NCBI RefSeq assembly: GCF_001053095.1
Contig: NZ_CGBP01000001.1
Span: forward strand, 248,001-312,000
Direction: 5' to 3'
Length of the DNA stretch: 64,000 nucleotides
Source: Yersinia similis
GTDB lineage: Bacteria; Pseudomonadota; Gammaproteobacteria; Enterobacterales; Enterobacteriaceae
Both the position numbers and the translations under genes were made by a program. The notes under the pieces were generated by a model. That model saw only the letters and a program-made list of their open reading frames with translations. It was not told where the DNA came from and made no database searches. This document shows, piece by piece, positions 50,851-60,027 of this stretch (its first letter is position 1; each line of letters starts with the position of its first letter).

Positions 50851-52119
50851 CTACTGGCTGCTTTTTACCGGGTGATCTGGTTTCTTATCATTACCCGCGA
50901 TGAACGGGCTCCAAGGTTGGGCACGAATTGGCGCATCGGTTTGCCATACCACATTGAACTGACCATCCGCTTCAATCTCGCCAATCATGACCGGCTTATG
51001 TAAATGGTGATTGGTCTGATCCATGGTCAAAGTAAAACCAGAAGGGGCGGCATACGTTTGCCCTGCCATCGCTGCGCGGACTTTATCTACATCCGTTGAC
51101 TGGGCTTTTTCTACCGCTTGCGCCCACATGTGCATCCCCACCCAAGTGGCTTCCATCGGGTCATTGGTTACCGCGCTATCGGCGTTAGGTAGCTTGTTCG
51201 CTTTAGCGTAGGCCTTCCATTGCTCAACAAATTTTTTATTCGTCGGGTTATCAACGGATTGGAAGTAGTTCCACGCGGCCAGATTACCGACCAGTGGTTT
51301 GGCATCGATACCACGTAACTCCTCCTCCCCAACAGAGAAGGCGATCACCGGTACATCGGTGGCTTTAATACCCTGATTGGCTAATTCTTTGTAAAACGGT
51401 ACGTTAGAGTCACCGTTGATGGTGGAGATCACCGCAGTTTTACCCTTGGCTGAAAACTTCTTAATATTTCCAACAATGGTCTGGTAATCGCTGTAGCCAA
51501 ACGGGGTATAGACTTCTTCGATATCTTTATCTTCAATACCCTTGGTGTGTAGGAAGGCACGCAGGATCTTGTTGGTAGTTCGCGGATAAACATAATCAGT
51601 TCCCAACAAAATAAAACGCTTGGCCGCACCGCCCTCGTCACTCAATAAATACTCTACCGCCGGAATAGCTTGTTGGTTTGGCGCGGCACCGGTATAGAAC
51701 ACATTCGGCGACATCTCCTCACCCTCATACTGCACCGGATAGAACAGTAAACCGTTCAACTCTTCAAATACCGGTAATACCGATTTACGGGAGACAGATG
51801 TCCAGCCGCCAAACACCACGGCAACCTTATCCTGTGTTAATAGTTGGCGCGCTTTCTCGGCAAACAGCGGCCAGTTAGATGCAGGATCAACGATCACCGG
51901 TTCTAATTGCTTACCCAACACACCGCCATGAGCATTAATGTCATCAATACTCATCAACGCCATGTCTTTTAACGGTGTTTCAGAAATAGCCATCGTGCCG
52001 GACAACGAATGCAAAATACCCACTTTGATGGTGTCAGCCGCCAGAGTGCCAAATGCCATTCCCATACTGATAACCGAAGCCGAGAGCGCAAAAACTTTAA
52101 TCAAGTTACGACGTTGCAT
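50851..52119 (-). CDS. urtA: Urea-type ABC transporter periplasmic binding protein UrtA
   Basis: A 422-residue type I binding protein. The N-terminus MQRRNLIKVFALSAS looks like a Tat signal (RRNLIK) ending near TLAA. IKVGILHSLSGTMAISETPLKD, VLGKQLEPVIVDPASNWPLFAEKA and YPVQYEGEEMSPNVFY are diagnostic of the urea/short-amide (UrtA/FmdD) group. The start at 52119 has AGAGG 8 bases upstream; a longer in-frame form to 52149 is unlikely. It is first in the urtABCDE transcript. No urease or urea amidolyase gene is present in the window, so the partner enzyme is unknown. Confidence 0.92.
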   Translation of the reverse strand: MQRRNLIKVFALSASVISMGMAFGTLAADTIKVGILHSLSGTMAISETPLKDMALMSIDDINAHGGVLGKQLEPVIVDPASNWPLFAEKARQLLTQDKVAVVFGGWTSVSRKSVLPVFEELNGLLFYPVQYEGEEMSPNVFYTGAAPNQQAIPAVEYLLSDEGGAAKRFILLGTDYVYPRTTNKILRAFLHTKGIEDKDIEEVYTPFGYSDYQTIVGNIKKFSAKGKTAVISTINGDSNVPFYKELANQGIKATDVPVIAFSVGEEELRGIDAKPLVGNLAAWNYFQSVDNPTNKKFVEQWKAYAKANKLPNADSAVTNDPMEATWVGMHMWAQAVEKAQSTDVDKVRAAMAGQTYAAPSGFTLTMDQTNHHLHKPVMIGEIEADGQFNVVWQTDAPIRAQPWSPFIAGNDKKPDHPVKSSQ

Positions 52120-52356
52120 AGCGTTAACCTCTAATCGTTGAGTAAACACGCAAAATTGAATTAAACCAGCGCAATTGCCATGCCAACTCTGTAGCTTGAT
52201 AATTTAATTGACTATTATGATTAAGACAGCGGAATACACTGATAAAAAATCAGATTATGTGCACCAATAATGTACAAACCAAGGGCATAAACGGTGCAAT
52301 ACGTGGAATATAGTAATGAGAAAAGCAGAGAGGGAAATGATATGAGTAAATTCAGT

Positions 52357-52387
52357 TACGGATGCAGCGTGAAGTATGACGGGTATA
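52357..52387. repeat. ERIC terminal fragment
   Basis: TTACGGATGCAGCGTGAAGT followed by ATGACGGGTATA reproduces one ERIC end; no partner end is seen nearby. Confidence 0.6.
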
Positions 52388-52463
52388 TTAACCTAAGACA
52401 GGCATGGCAGATTACCACACCTGTTTTTTTACTAACAGCCAGTCTATATTGATGGCTAGCCTT

Positions 52464-52500
52464 TATTAACTATTAACTATTAACTATTAACTATTAACTA
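52464..52500. repeat. (TATTAAC)5 tandem heptamer
   Basis: Five exact copies of TATTAAC plus TA, inside the 417-bp gap between urtA and yehS. The flanks TGATGGCTAGCC and TGATGACCAGCC are similar to one another. No gene is seen in this gap. Confidence 0.95.
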
Positions 52501-52536
52501 CCAATCTTTATTGATGACCAGCCACTAACACTAGTT

Positions 52537-53010
52537 CTAGGCTTTTTTAGCGCCACGAATACGCAGCGTTAGGCCCTTCAGAAAATAACGTAAAACCTGA
52601 TCACCACAAGGGCGGAAGTTTTTGCTGCCTTCTTTACGGAACAGTGCATTTAACTCAGGCTTAGAGACAGGGAACTCAACGGCGTTAAAGACATCATGCA
52701 TATCGGTGTCTTTCAATTCGAATGCGACGCGCAGTTTTTTCAACACAATATTGTTGGTGATAACCGCCTCTACCGCAGGTGCAGGGAACTTATCATCTTT
52801 ACCACGTCTAAAAAAAATCAAACCATTCAGAAAATGCGCCATCACCAGATCTGGGCAATCCTGATAACCCGCTTCGTCTTCTTTTTTAAGAAAATTAACG
52901 ACATCTGCGTTGTTCACTTCAAAATCAGCCAGCTTAATGATTTCTGCTATTTTGGTATCGTTAACGTTAAGCATATAGCGAACACTGCGGAGCACATCGT
53001 TGTTGATCAT
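52537..53010 (-). CDS. yehS: DUF1456 protein YehS
   Basis: A 157-residue soluble protein made of two repeats of about 70 residues (DVLRSVRYMLNVND...FLKKEDEAGYQDCPDLVMAHFL, then a second copy ending GDQVLRYFLKGL). It matches E. coli YehS, whose role is unknown. It is monocistronic and ends with a basic GAKKA. Pronounced internal repeat symmetry suggests a nucleic-acid or protein-binding helical fold, but that is a guess. Confidence 0.9.
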   Translation of the reverse strand: MINNDVLRSVRYMLNVNDTKIAEIIKLADFEVNNADVVNFLKKEDEAGYQDCPDLVMAHFLNGLIFFRRGKDDKFPAPAVEAVITNNIVLKKLRVAFELKDTDMHDVFNAVEFPVSKPELNALFRKEGSKNFRPCGDQVLRYFLKGLTLRIRGAKKA

Positions 53011-53254
53011 ATTACTGCCCTATTCCTATTATGTAGAGTAGACGTGTGCGAATATCGCAAAAAAACTAAAAGAGCGTCTTTGACGTCTAGCGGGCAGTAT
53101 TGTACAGATTTATGTTGATTTTCTCAATGTAAATTTAATCAACTGTTATTTTAAATTAATTGAATTTTATATGGATATAATATTATCCCTGAAAAAATAA
53201 ATTGATAAGGATTTGTTTATCACACCAATCTACTCTCTATAATTATATAAAGTG

Positions 53255-54136
53255 TTATGGCTGATATAATGCAATTTCTTCACCAAGAATATACTTCTTG
53301 CGTAATACTGCTGATATTTTATCCATAATCATAACAATAATGACCATTATTAATGTGATAAACATTACCACATCCCAATTCCATAACCGCATATTCTCCG
53401 CATAAACTAAACCTATCCCCCCAGCACCGACAAAACCTAACACCGCAGCAGAGCGGGTATTAGATTCAAGCTGGTAGAGACTCAATGCCAGAAACGTAGG
53501 AAAGGATTGTGTAAAAATACCAAAGCGATGTTTTTGCAAAGAATTTGCCCCCATGGCGGTTAGGCCACGGTTGGGGGACTTATCCACCGCTTCATGCCCT
53601 TCAGCATAAAGTTTACCCAGTAACCCCACATCCTGCATAATAATGGCCAGCACCCCAGCTAGCGGCCCCATTCCCACTGCACGGACAAAAATCAACCCCC
53701 AGATCGCCATATCAATACCGCGGAAAATATCCAGGAAACGACGAACGGCAAATGAAATAATGCGTAAACCCGGTGTCGACATCACGTTACGTGCGGCAAA
53801 GAATGACAGGGGTAAAGCTATCAATGTGGCGGTTAATGTCCCAGCGAATACAATTGCCAAGGTAATGAAGATCTGACCAAAATAATATTTAAACGGCCAG
53901 TTAGCAAAATCATGCCAGACAAACATACGTAAAAAATAGCGACTGAGCTGCTGACTACCATTGGCAAGCGTCTGCCAAGGGATACCAAAAATAGTAAAGA
54001 AGAAAAGGTAATATAAAAAAATAGCCGCAGTGATTATCGCAATCAATCTGACATAACGCTTCTGCTGCATGAAAAGCTGAGGATTTTGTTGTTTCAGCGT
54101 TAATATCTGTTCTGTTGTCAGATGGTGATTCAACAT
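53255..54136 (-). CDS. phnE: Phosphonate-type ABC transporter permease PhnE (second)
   Basis: A 293-residue inner membrane permease. The PhnE-type EAA loop is GLTAMGANSLQKHRFGIFTQ with SNTRSAAVLGFVGAGGIG after it. Six membrane segments are predicted, and WQTLANGSQQL precedes the conserved region. It is the last gene of the transporter and starts 2 bp after the first permease. PhnE proteins form the channel for phosphonates or related phosphorus oxyanions. Confidence 0.88.
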   Translation of the reverse strand: MLNHHLTTEQILTLKQQNPQLFMQQKRYVRLIAIITAAIFLYYLFFFTIFGIPWQTLANGSQQLSRYFLRMFVWHDFANWPFKYYFGQIFITLAIVFAGTLTATLIALPLSFFAARNVMSTPGLRIISFAVRRFLDIFRGIDMAIWGLIFVRAVGMGPLAGVLAIIMQDVGLLGKLYAEGHEAVDKSPNRGLTAMGANSLQKHRFGIFTQSFPTFLALSLYQLESNTRSAAVLGFVGAGGIGLVYAENMRLWNWDVVMFITLIMVIIVMIMDKISAVLRKKYILGEEIALYQP

Positions 54137-54138
54137 TA

Positions 54139-54999
54139 TTATGCTCCTTCCACAACTCGTTTGCGCAATTTACCGGATGTATAATCCAACAGTGAAACCA
54201 CAATAATAATCAGCAATAACGTCATGCTGACCTGATCATAGCGATCCAGTTTTATCGAGGTCATTAGCTCTTGTCCGATCCCGCCCGCACCCACTAATCC
54301 CAAAATAGTTGATTGCCGAAAATTAATTTCTAATCGCATAAAGCTATAAGAGAGGAATATGGGTTTAACCTGTGGCCACAGCGCAAAGCGCATCCGCTGC
54401 AATTGACTTGCCCCACAAGCGGCTAATCCACGGGCGGGTTTGTCAGAAGCCGTTTCCAGTGATTCATAAAATAATTTTGTCAGGCTGCCTATAGTATGTA
54501 GGGCCAGCGCCAGAAAACCGGGAATGGCACCAATACCAAAAGCCATTACAAACATTACCGCCCACGCTAACTCAGGCATGGTACGCAGAAAAGTCACAAA
54601 CGTCCGAACCGCTAAACGTAACCACGGTGGGCTTTGGGTATTATTTGCCGCCAGAAACGCCAAAATGGTGGCAACCATAACGGATAAAAGTGTTGCTGCG
54701 ACCGCCAGTTGTAACGTTTCCCAAATTAATGGCAATTGGATGGGTAAACGATAGCCCCAATAAGCAAGAGATCCTACGGTTTTGCCATCGGCAAATAAAT
54801 TACGCCAGTGAAGTACAGGTATGGTTTCCGCTAAATAATCGAAAAAATTTGGGATAGAAACAAAAACGGTATAAAGATTAAACTCAGCAATATTACCTGC
54901 GCCAAGATAAATGATAGCCAGCATCAGCGACCAAATCACTGTATCACGCTTTTGTTTGCTACGAATCTGCTGATAATAGTGGTTAAAGTCAGTCTTCAA
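54139..54999 (-). CDS. phnE: Phosphonate-type ABC transporter permease PhnE (first)
   Basis: A 286-residue permease with the EAA loop GLAACGASQLQRMRFALWPQ followed by RQSTILGLVGAGGIGQELM. It is paralogous to the following gene, so the channel is probably a heterodimer, as in several phnCDEE clusters. It begins 103 bp after the binding protein gene. Confidence 0.88.
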   Translation of the reverse strand: MKTDFNHYYQQIRSKQKRDTVIWSLMLAIIYLGAGNIAEFNLYTVFVSIPNFFDYLAETIPVLHWRNLFADGKTVGSLAYWGYRLPIQLPLIWETLQLAVAATLLSVMVATILAFLAANNTQSPPWLRLAVRTFVTFLRTMPELAWAVMFVMAFGIGAIPGFLALALHTIGSLTKLFYESLETASDKPARGLAACGASQLQRMRFALWPQVKPIFLSYSFMRLEINFRQSTILGLVGAGGIGQELMTSIKLDRYDQVSMTLLLIIIVVSLLDYTSGKLRKRVVEGA

Positions 55000-55102
55000 A
55001 ATAAGCTACACCTAAAAGCAATGCTACACCTAAAAAAATTCTACGCCTAAAAACAATAGCTCCGGCGAACCAGAGCCATTTTGTTTTATCCGTTGGACCA
55101 AA

Positions 55103-56032
55103 TTAACGGTCGCCTTTGGTTAATTCACGCTTCATATCAATAATATTTTGATACTCGCTAAGTGACGTTTCACCAATATGCTGTTTACCGCCCATCGCTT
55201 TAATGAAGCAACCGTGATCTTCTTTATCTAACTTTTTAATCGCAGTCACTAACTGGGCTTTAAACTCTGGCGGTAAAGCACTACGGACTAAAATCGGGCC
55301 ATTTGGGATCAACGGAGATTGCCAAATAATTCGAATCTTCTTCATGAGGTCCGGTTGGCCCATGCGGATCATGCGCGTGAATGCACCGCTGGTATACCCA
55401 GTATCATAATCGCCGATCATTGATGCCCAAGTTACCGCACCAGCAAACTGACCATTAATAACACCTAAAATGTCCTGTTCATGGCCCCCAGAGAACGTAA
55501 CGCTGGAGAAGAAATTATTGTATTTATTGTCCACTGAGCCACCAAACTGCTGTTTGAAGCTTTGGTTAGGGATCAAGAAGCCAGATGTTGAGTCTGGATC
55601 AGCAAAACCAAATGCTTTGCCTTTCAGGTCTTCAAGTTTTTGATAAGGGCTATCCGCTTTAACCACCACGACAGAGTGATAACCCCTGGATTTATCAGTA
55701 TCATCAATGGCAATTCCGACCAATTCGACAGCGTTAGGATCTTTGATATAAATTGACGCGAAAGAGGAAGGTGACATACTCAATACTAAGTCAATTTTCC
55801 CGCCCAAAATACCTTGAATAACACCAGAATAGTCAGATGCATTATGCAAATTAGTTTTTACATTTAATTCTTTATCTAAAAACTCTTTGACACACATATT
55901 ATCGCCAATCTGTTGTGTCGCATTTTGCCCACCCAGAATACCCAGATTTATTTCTTTTGGTGCATCCTCTGCCGCAGCATTAAATATTATCATTCCAGCT
56001 ACTAATGAGGTAAGGCACAATGTTTTTTTCAT
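55103..56032 (-). CDS. phnD: Phosphonate-type periplasmic binding protein PhnD
   Basis: A 309-residue secreted binding protein with a signal peptide (MKKTLCLTSLVAGMIIFNAAA). Family marks are SDYSGVIQGILGGKIDLVLS, GYHSVVVVKADSP, FADPDSTSGFLIPN and the ligand region IIWQSPLIPNGPILVR. The STSG-type helix start and the late SPLIPNGP are phosphonate/phosphite-binding positions in the family. The DYAG to DYSG change and a divergent pocket leave the exact ligand open (phosphonate, phosphite, or a phosphorylated amine). Confidence 0.85.
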   Translation of the reverse strand: MKKTLCLTSLVAGMIIFNAAAEDAPKEINLGILGGQNATQQIGDNMCVKEFLDKELNVKTNLHNASDYSGVIQGILGGKIDLVLSMSPSSFASIYIKDPNAVELVGIAIDDTDKSRGYHSVVVVKADSPYQKLEDLKGKAFGFADPDSTSGFLIPNQSFKQQFGGSVDNKYNNFFSSVTFSGGHEQDILGVINGQFAGAVTWASMIGDYDTGYTSGAFTRMIRMGQPDLMKKIRIIWQSPLIPNGPILVRSALPPEFKAQLVTAIKKLDKEDHGCFIKAMGGKQHIGETSLSEYQNIIDMKRELTKGDR

Positions 56033-56069
56033 TAAAACAACCTATTATTTATAAATGGATAAATGGGAA

Positions 56070-56906
56070 TTAATGTAAAAGATCGGTTGACTCATCACTA
56101 TAAATATCCTGAATAACACTGTCATTCAACATACTGGGTGGCCCATCAAAGATAATTCGCCCGTGAGCAATACCGATCACTCGGGTGCAATAATCTTTAA
56201 CTAAATCGACTGAGTGTAAATTAACAATGACGGCAATATCATTTTCACTGATTTTCTGTAACGTATTCATAATACGTGTCGTATTTTTAGGGTCCAATGA
56301 TGCGACAGGTTCATCAGCTAATAATATTTTTGGGTTTTGCATCATGGCACGGCAGATCGCCACCCGCTGCATCTGACCACCAGAGAGATTCTCTGCCCGC
56401 TGCAATGCGTGAGGCAACATATTCAGCCATTGCAATAATTCGATAGCTCTGGCCCGATCTTGCTCAGAAAATAGTTTAAAAAATGATTTTAATGTTGATG
56501 TGTAACTTAGACGCCCCAATAAAACATTGGTAATAACGTCCAATCGGGGAACCAAACAGAAATCCTGAAAAATCATGCCACACTTTGCACGCCATTTACG
56601 CATTTGTTTTGTCGTCAATGCCGCAATATTTTGTGTATCACCATTTTCATGATAATTAATAATTTCACCTGCGCTGGTAGGGATAGTGCCATTTAGAATA
56701 TGTAATAATGTTGATTTACCCGCACCTGAACGACCAATTATCGCCACAAACTCACCAGCATGTAGTTCAAAATTAATATTATCCAGAACACGGTGCTGCG
56801 ACTTATATGCTTTTACTAATCCTTTAACAGCAAGTACCTTTTTACGTGGTTCTTGCACCACTGCTGGATAATCAGCTGCAGTGAGTTTACGTAATGCCTG
56901 GCCCAT
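56070..56906 (-). CDS. phnC: Phosphonate-type ABC transporter ATPase PhnC
   Basis: A 278-residue ATPase. Walker A is GRSGAGKST, the signature is [16 protein letters not shown], and Walker B is [13 protein letters not shown]. The start at 56906 is chosen since GAGAG lies 8 bases before it and the longer in-frame version to 56942 has no such site. The first 35 residues are an extension before the ATPase core. It leads the phnC-phnD-phnE-phnE transcript. No phnG-M C-P lyase, phnX or ptxD gene is found within the window. Confidence 0.88.
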   Translation of the reverse strand: MGQALRKLTAADYPAVVQEPRKKVLAVKGLVKAYKSQHRVLDNINFELHAGEFVAIIGRSGAGKSTLLHILNGTIPTSAGEIINYHENGDTQNIAALTTKQMRKWRAKCGMIFQDFCLVPRLDVITNVLLGRLSYTSTLKSFFKLFSEQDRARAIELLQWLNMLPHALQRAENLSGGQMQRVAICRAMMQNPKILLADEPVASLDPKNTTRIMNTLQKISENDIAVIVNLHSVDLVKDYCTRVIGIAHGRIIFDGPPSMLNDSVIQDIYSDESTDLLH

Positions 56907-56982
56907 AATGAGTCTCTCAGATTGCCTGTAATCATGAGCCATTAACGGATATTTTTATGACATATTGATGATAGTTGCATGT

Positions 56983-57012
56983 GAAAAAGGTGACAAAATA
57001 GCCACCTTTTTC
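56983..57012 (-). terminator. Terminator of the GlsB-like gene
   Basis: GAAAAAGGTG (56983-56992) and CACCTTTTTC (57003-57012) form a perfect 10-bp stem with A/T-rich ends, downstream of the GlsB-like gene and before phnC. The stem itself supplies T residues on either strand. Confidence 0.7.
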
Positions 57013-57092
57013 GTGTGTTTAATTAATGACTGTCTGTGATGTTAAATCATTACCACTGACAGCGGCAGGAGTGAGCTGCTTAATCTCCGGTA

Positions 57093-57341
57093 CTAGCTTC
57101 TTAACTTCCGATAAATAAACAGAACAACCAGTGAGCCGATTACTGCCACTACAAAGCTGCCCAGATTAAACCCGTCAACTCTCCCCATGCCAAAGAAAGT
57201 GCTGATATAGCCCCCGACCAATGCACCAATAATACCCAAGATGATGGTCATGATAAATCCACCCCCATCCTCACCAGGCATAATCCACTTCGCCAAAATA
57301 CCGGCTATAAGGCCAAAAATAATCCAAGATAGTATGCCCAT
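57093..57341 (-). CDS. GlsB/YeaQ/YmgE family stress membrane protein
   Basis: An 82-residue protein with three hydrophobic segments. MGILSWIIFGLIAGILAKWIMPG, DGGGFIMTIILGIIGALVGG and a basic C-terminus (IYRKLRS) are typical of this small inner membrane family (formerly transglycosylase-associated). The start at 57341 follows GGAGGCG; an in-frame extension to 57416 does not look like the family. These proteins are linked to general stress responses, with no known biochemical activity. Confidence 0.9.
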   Translation of the reverse strand: MGILSWIIFGLIAGILAKWIMPGEDGGGFIMTIILGIIGALVGGYISTFFGMGRVDGFNLGSFVVAVIGSLVVLFIYRKLRS

Positions 57342-57525
57342 GAGCGCCTCCATAAAATTAATGATTACTGTTCCGATTACCCCATATGTTCTAAACCACC
57401 ATACCGGTTGATTCAAAACATGTTGCTCCTAAGCAGGCAGTCTCAAACAACAGCGATTACCTGATTAAGTTAAGACCCGAATCACCGAATCTGCAAATCA
57501 GGCCGCTGTACTGATTCAGTATCAC

Positions 57526-58629
57526 CTAAATAACGGCTTGGCGCGGGGAGAAAATATGATTAACCCCTTGCTGCTGTAATTTTTTTAACAAATCAGAGCC
57601 ACCGCTTGGCACGCTATGGGCAAGCTCTCGCTCGCGGGTAAAAATAGGACTGGCCCAATATATATTGACCGGATCGTCCTGCTGATGAGGCAATGTAAGA
57701 TGGTCTGCATCCGCATATAGCGCTGATGATAAAATATAGCCCTCATATCCCTGAGGGGCGACTGCAGATTCTAAGGTATGCCCCTCACCTAACCAGGTTA
57801 TTTTATTCCAGGGAACATGCGCAAACCCGGCCAGAGCACTGGCCATATGAATAGCGTTATCCTCGTTGACATATTGCCCATCAATAGCCAATGCCATTTC
57901 CATGCGCCGATATTGGCTGGCATCATCATTAAATAATATTTCAACCCAAGGTTGTGGACGAATACTGACACCAATCGTCAGAAAATAATATACCCCCTCT
58001 TTTTCATGCTGAGATATCGCCATTGGAGGCCATTTTCCCTGATCGATCGCATAATATTTTACCGATGGACCAAAATGCTGCTCATAGCATTGAATATATT
58101 CCGCTTGCAAGAGGGGCCATGGATTCCCCTCTTCTTGTTGCCAGCGCCGCCAAAATTGGCGTGTGTGCTGCGCAAGGGCATATTGCGTATTGGTTGAAGC
58201 AGACCCGAGAGGCAATACCAGCGGATTGTCTTTGATGCAACTGGCTGAATAGCAGATGGAATGGTCAATATATAAACTCCAGCCTGGGATAATTGCCAGT
58301 AATTGCCCCTGATACCATAACGCGGCACCGTCATCACTTTCTGACCAGATAATCGAAATAAATTGTGGATCAAGCTCAGCCTCACCAGCGATATTACGGC
58401 AGAACTCTGCGGCCAGGCGCGGTGCCACCCCTTGTTCCATTGCCATATTATCGGTTGACTGAGGCGCGGCAACCCGATTTCTCACCCAGCAAGCACGGAC
58501 CGGGAAGCGTTCTTCGAATGCTTCTTGCGGATAAATATAAAAATAAACAACCCTCAGGTCTTGTTGCACTACTGCAACCAATGTCTGGTTCTCATTACTG
58601 ACTTCAGCCAGAACCTCAGATTCTTTCAT
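57526..58629 (-). CDS. Suppressor-of-fused (SUFU)-like domain protein
   Basis: A 367-residue soluble protein without signal peptide or membrane segment. The second half contains EGVYYFLTIGVSIRPQPWVE in part and QYRRMEMALAIDG, which resemble the core of bacterial SUFU-domain proteins; the link is by pattern memory and not by alignment. Residues 1-130 have no recognised domain. SUFU-like domains in bacteria often occur as immunity proteins next to polymorphic toxins, but no toxin gene is adjacent here. It is monocistronic, between a GlsB-like gene and yajD. If not SUFU, it remains a hypothetical protein. Confidence 0.55.
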   Translation of the reverse strand: MKESEVLAEVSNENQTLVAVVQQDLRVVYFYIYPQEAFEERFPVRACWVRNRVAAPQSTDNMAMEQGVAPRLAAEFCRNIAGEAELDPQFISIIWSESDDGAALWYQGQLLAIIPGWSLYIDHSICYSASCIKDNPLVLPLGSASTNTQYALAQHTRQFWRRWQQEEGNPWPLLQAEYIQCYEQHFGPSVKYYAIDQGKWPPMAISQHEKEGVYYFLTIGVSIRPQPWVEILFNDDASQYRRMEMALAIDGQYVNEDNAIHMASALAGFAHVPWNKITWLGEGHTLESAVAPQGYEGYILSSALYADADHLTLPHQQDDPVNIYWASPIFTRERELAHSVPSGGSDLLKKLQQQGVNHIFSPRQAVI

Positions 58630-58941
58630 AGCGCCTCAACTGTATCGGCGAGGGGTTTTAGGTAAATGCTCTTATTGCCCGCCGTAAAATAAAATTAGCT
58701 CAATAATTCCATACTGACAGTGTAAAACGTCTTATCCCCTTAAATCATCAGCAAAAGTCTCAAAAGTTCTCTAAATAACTTTTGGTAAAATACCCGCAAA
58801 TGCCGTTGATACATCCCGATAAGAAGAAAAACGCGCTAATGGCGTGTTGACGTTCGAATATTTATCCTCAAGAGTCGATAGTCCGCCGCCCGCTTTCGCG
58901 CTAAAATAAACAGAATACTTTTCGCAGAATTGAAGGCTCAC
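58630..58941. other. Intergenic region between the SUFU-like gene and yajD
   Basis: 312 bp between divergent genes. No ORF, RNA gene or strong repeat is visible; promoters for both genes should lie here. Confidence 0.4.
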
Positions 58942-59283
58942 ATGGCATATATACCAAAGAATTATTCCCGATTGGAAAGCGGTTATCGGGAGAAGGCACT
59001 GAAAATTTTCCCGTGGGTTTGTGGTAAATGCTCACGGGAGTTTGTCTATTCCAATCTACGAGAACTGACGGTTCATCATATTGATCATGACCACGGTAAT
59101 AATCCAGAAGATGGCAGCAATTGGGAGATGTTATGCCTGTTTTGCCACGATCACGAGCATTCAAAATATACAGAAGTGGATCTATACGGTTCAACCGTGG
59201 TTGCAGGAGATGATGCGCAAAAGGATCAAGGCGTCGCCACCCATAACCCGTTCGCTAATTTGAAGTCTTTAATGAAAAAATAA
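58942..59283 (+). CDS. yajD: HNH nuclease-like protein YajD
   Basis: A 113-residue protein with a zinc-binding HNH motif. Metal ligands are C in VCGKCSREF and CLFCHDHEH, with the catalytic HHIDHDHGNNPEDGSNWEML between. The start at 58942 follows AAGG 5 bases upstream; an in-frame TTG at 58930 is unlikely. It matches E. coli YajD (115 residues), which has no proven role. The HNH core suggests a nuclease or nucleic-acid-binding function. Confidence 0.92.
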   Translation: MAYIPKNYSRLESGYREKALKIFPWVCGKCSREFVYSNLRELTVHHIDHDHGNNPEDGSNWEMLCLFCHDHEHSKYTEVDLYGSTVVAGDDAQKDQGVATHNPFANLKSLMKK

Positions 59284-59310
59284 TCTGTGCGGCTCGTGTA
59301 TTTCTGACGG

Positions 59311-59850
59311 CTAAAAACCCAATAGTTGCCGATATGAACGAGGTTCTTGTTGCTCAGCCTGTAACCCGAACGTATTGGCAAAATAACGGCATTCTGTTTT
59401 TAATTTATCAAGCTCGGCGGCATCATCGGTCATGATGGCGATTTCAGCAAAGTCTCCCAATCCGGTCAGATGGTCAACCGTGATATGAAATTTCCCCACA
59501 AAGTAAATGCTGCGCTGTTTCTCTATGGTGAATGCCGGGTGATAACCTAACGTTGCCAACATACTTTGCACTTTGCTGATATCCTCAATGTTGCTGGCCT
59601 CACAGCGTTCAGCGCCCGGCCCTTTAACAATCCATAAGCGAATACCTGATGGATTCATTTCCCGTAATACCATGCTGATCTGTTGATCCGCTAAATCCTG
59701 CCCATTAGCATCCAGATAGATGTCTTTCTCATGATTATTGAGGGTAAAAGCTGTGGCTTTTTGGGCGACTAATTGTTCATGTAACGTCGTCAGGTCCATA
59801 ACACGAAATTTCAATTCAACTTCATACTTCCCAACAAAATGCTCGCTCAT
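59311..59850 (-). CDS. cyaB: Class IV adenylate cyclase CyaB (CYTH domain)
   Basis: A 179-residue soluble enzyme of the CYTH fold. The diagnostic E-x-E-x-K is E10-V-E12-L-K14 near the N-terminus; further basic and acidic residues lie in [22 protein letters not shown] and GDFAEIAIM. This family includes the structurally studied Y. pestis class IV cyclase. It converts ATP to cAMP and pyrophosphate with Mg2+ or Mn2+, independent of the class I CyaA. A thiamine-triphosphatase-like role is the alternative for CYTH proteins. It is convergent with yajD. Confidence 0.93.
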   Translation of the reverse strand: MSEHFVGKYEVELKFRVMDLTTLHEQLVAQKATAFTLNNHEKDIYLDANGQDLADQQISMVLREMNPSGIRLWIVKGPGAERCEASNIEDISKVQSMLATLGYHPAFTIEKQRSIYFVGKFHITVDHLTGLGDFAEIAIMTDDAAELDKLKTECRYFANTFGLQAEQQEPRSYRQLLGF

Positions 59851-60027
59851 AAAATGCCTTATTAATCAGTACAGCCATTAGATCTGATTCTATACTTTAT
59901 ATCTCATGATCAAAACGTGGGTTGAATTATTAATCACAATAACCCGCTAACCACGATAATCAACGTTGGGGCATTAAACGGCCAAGGTGTAGTAAAAGGC
60001 TAATGTCATTAACAGGGGGCCACATTG

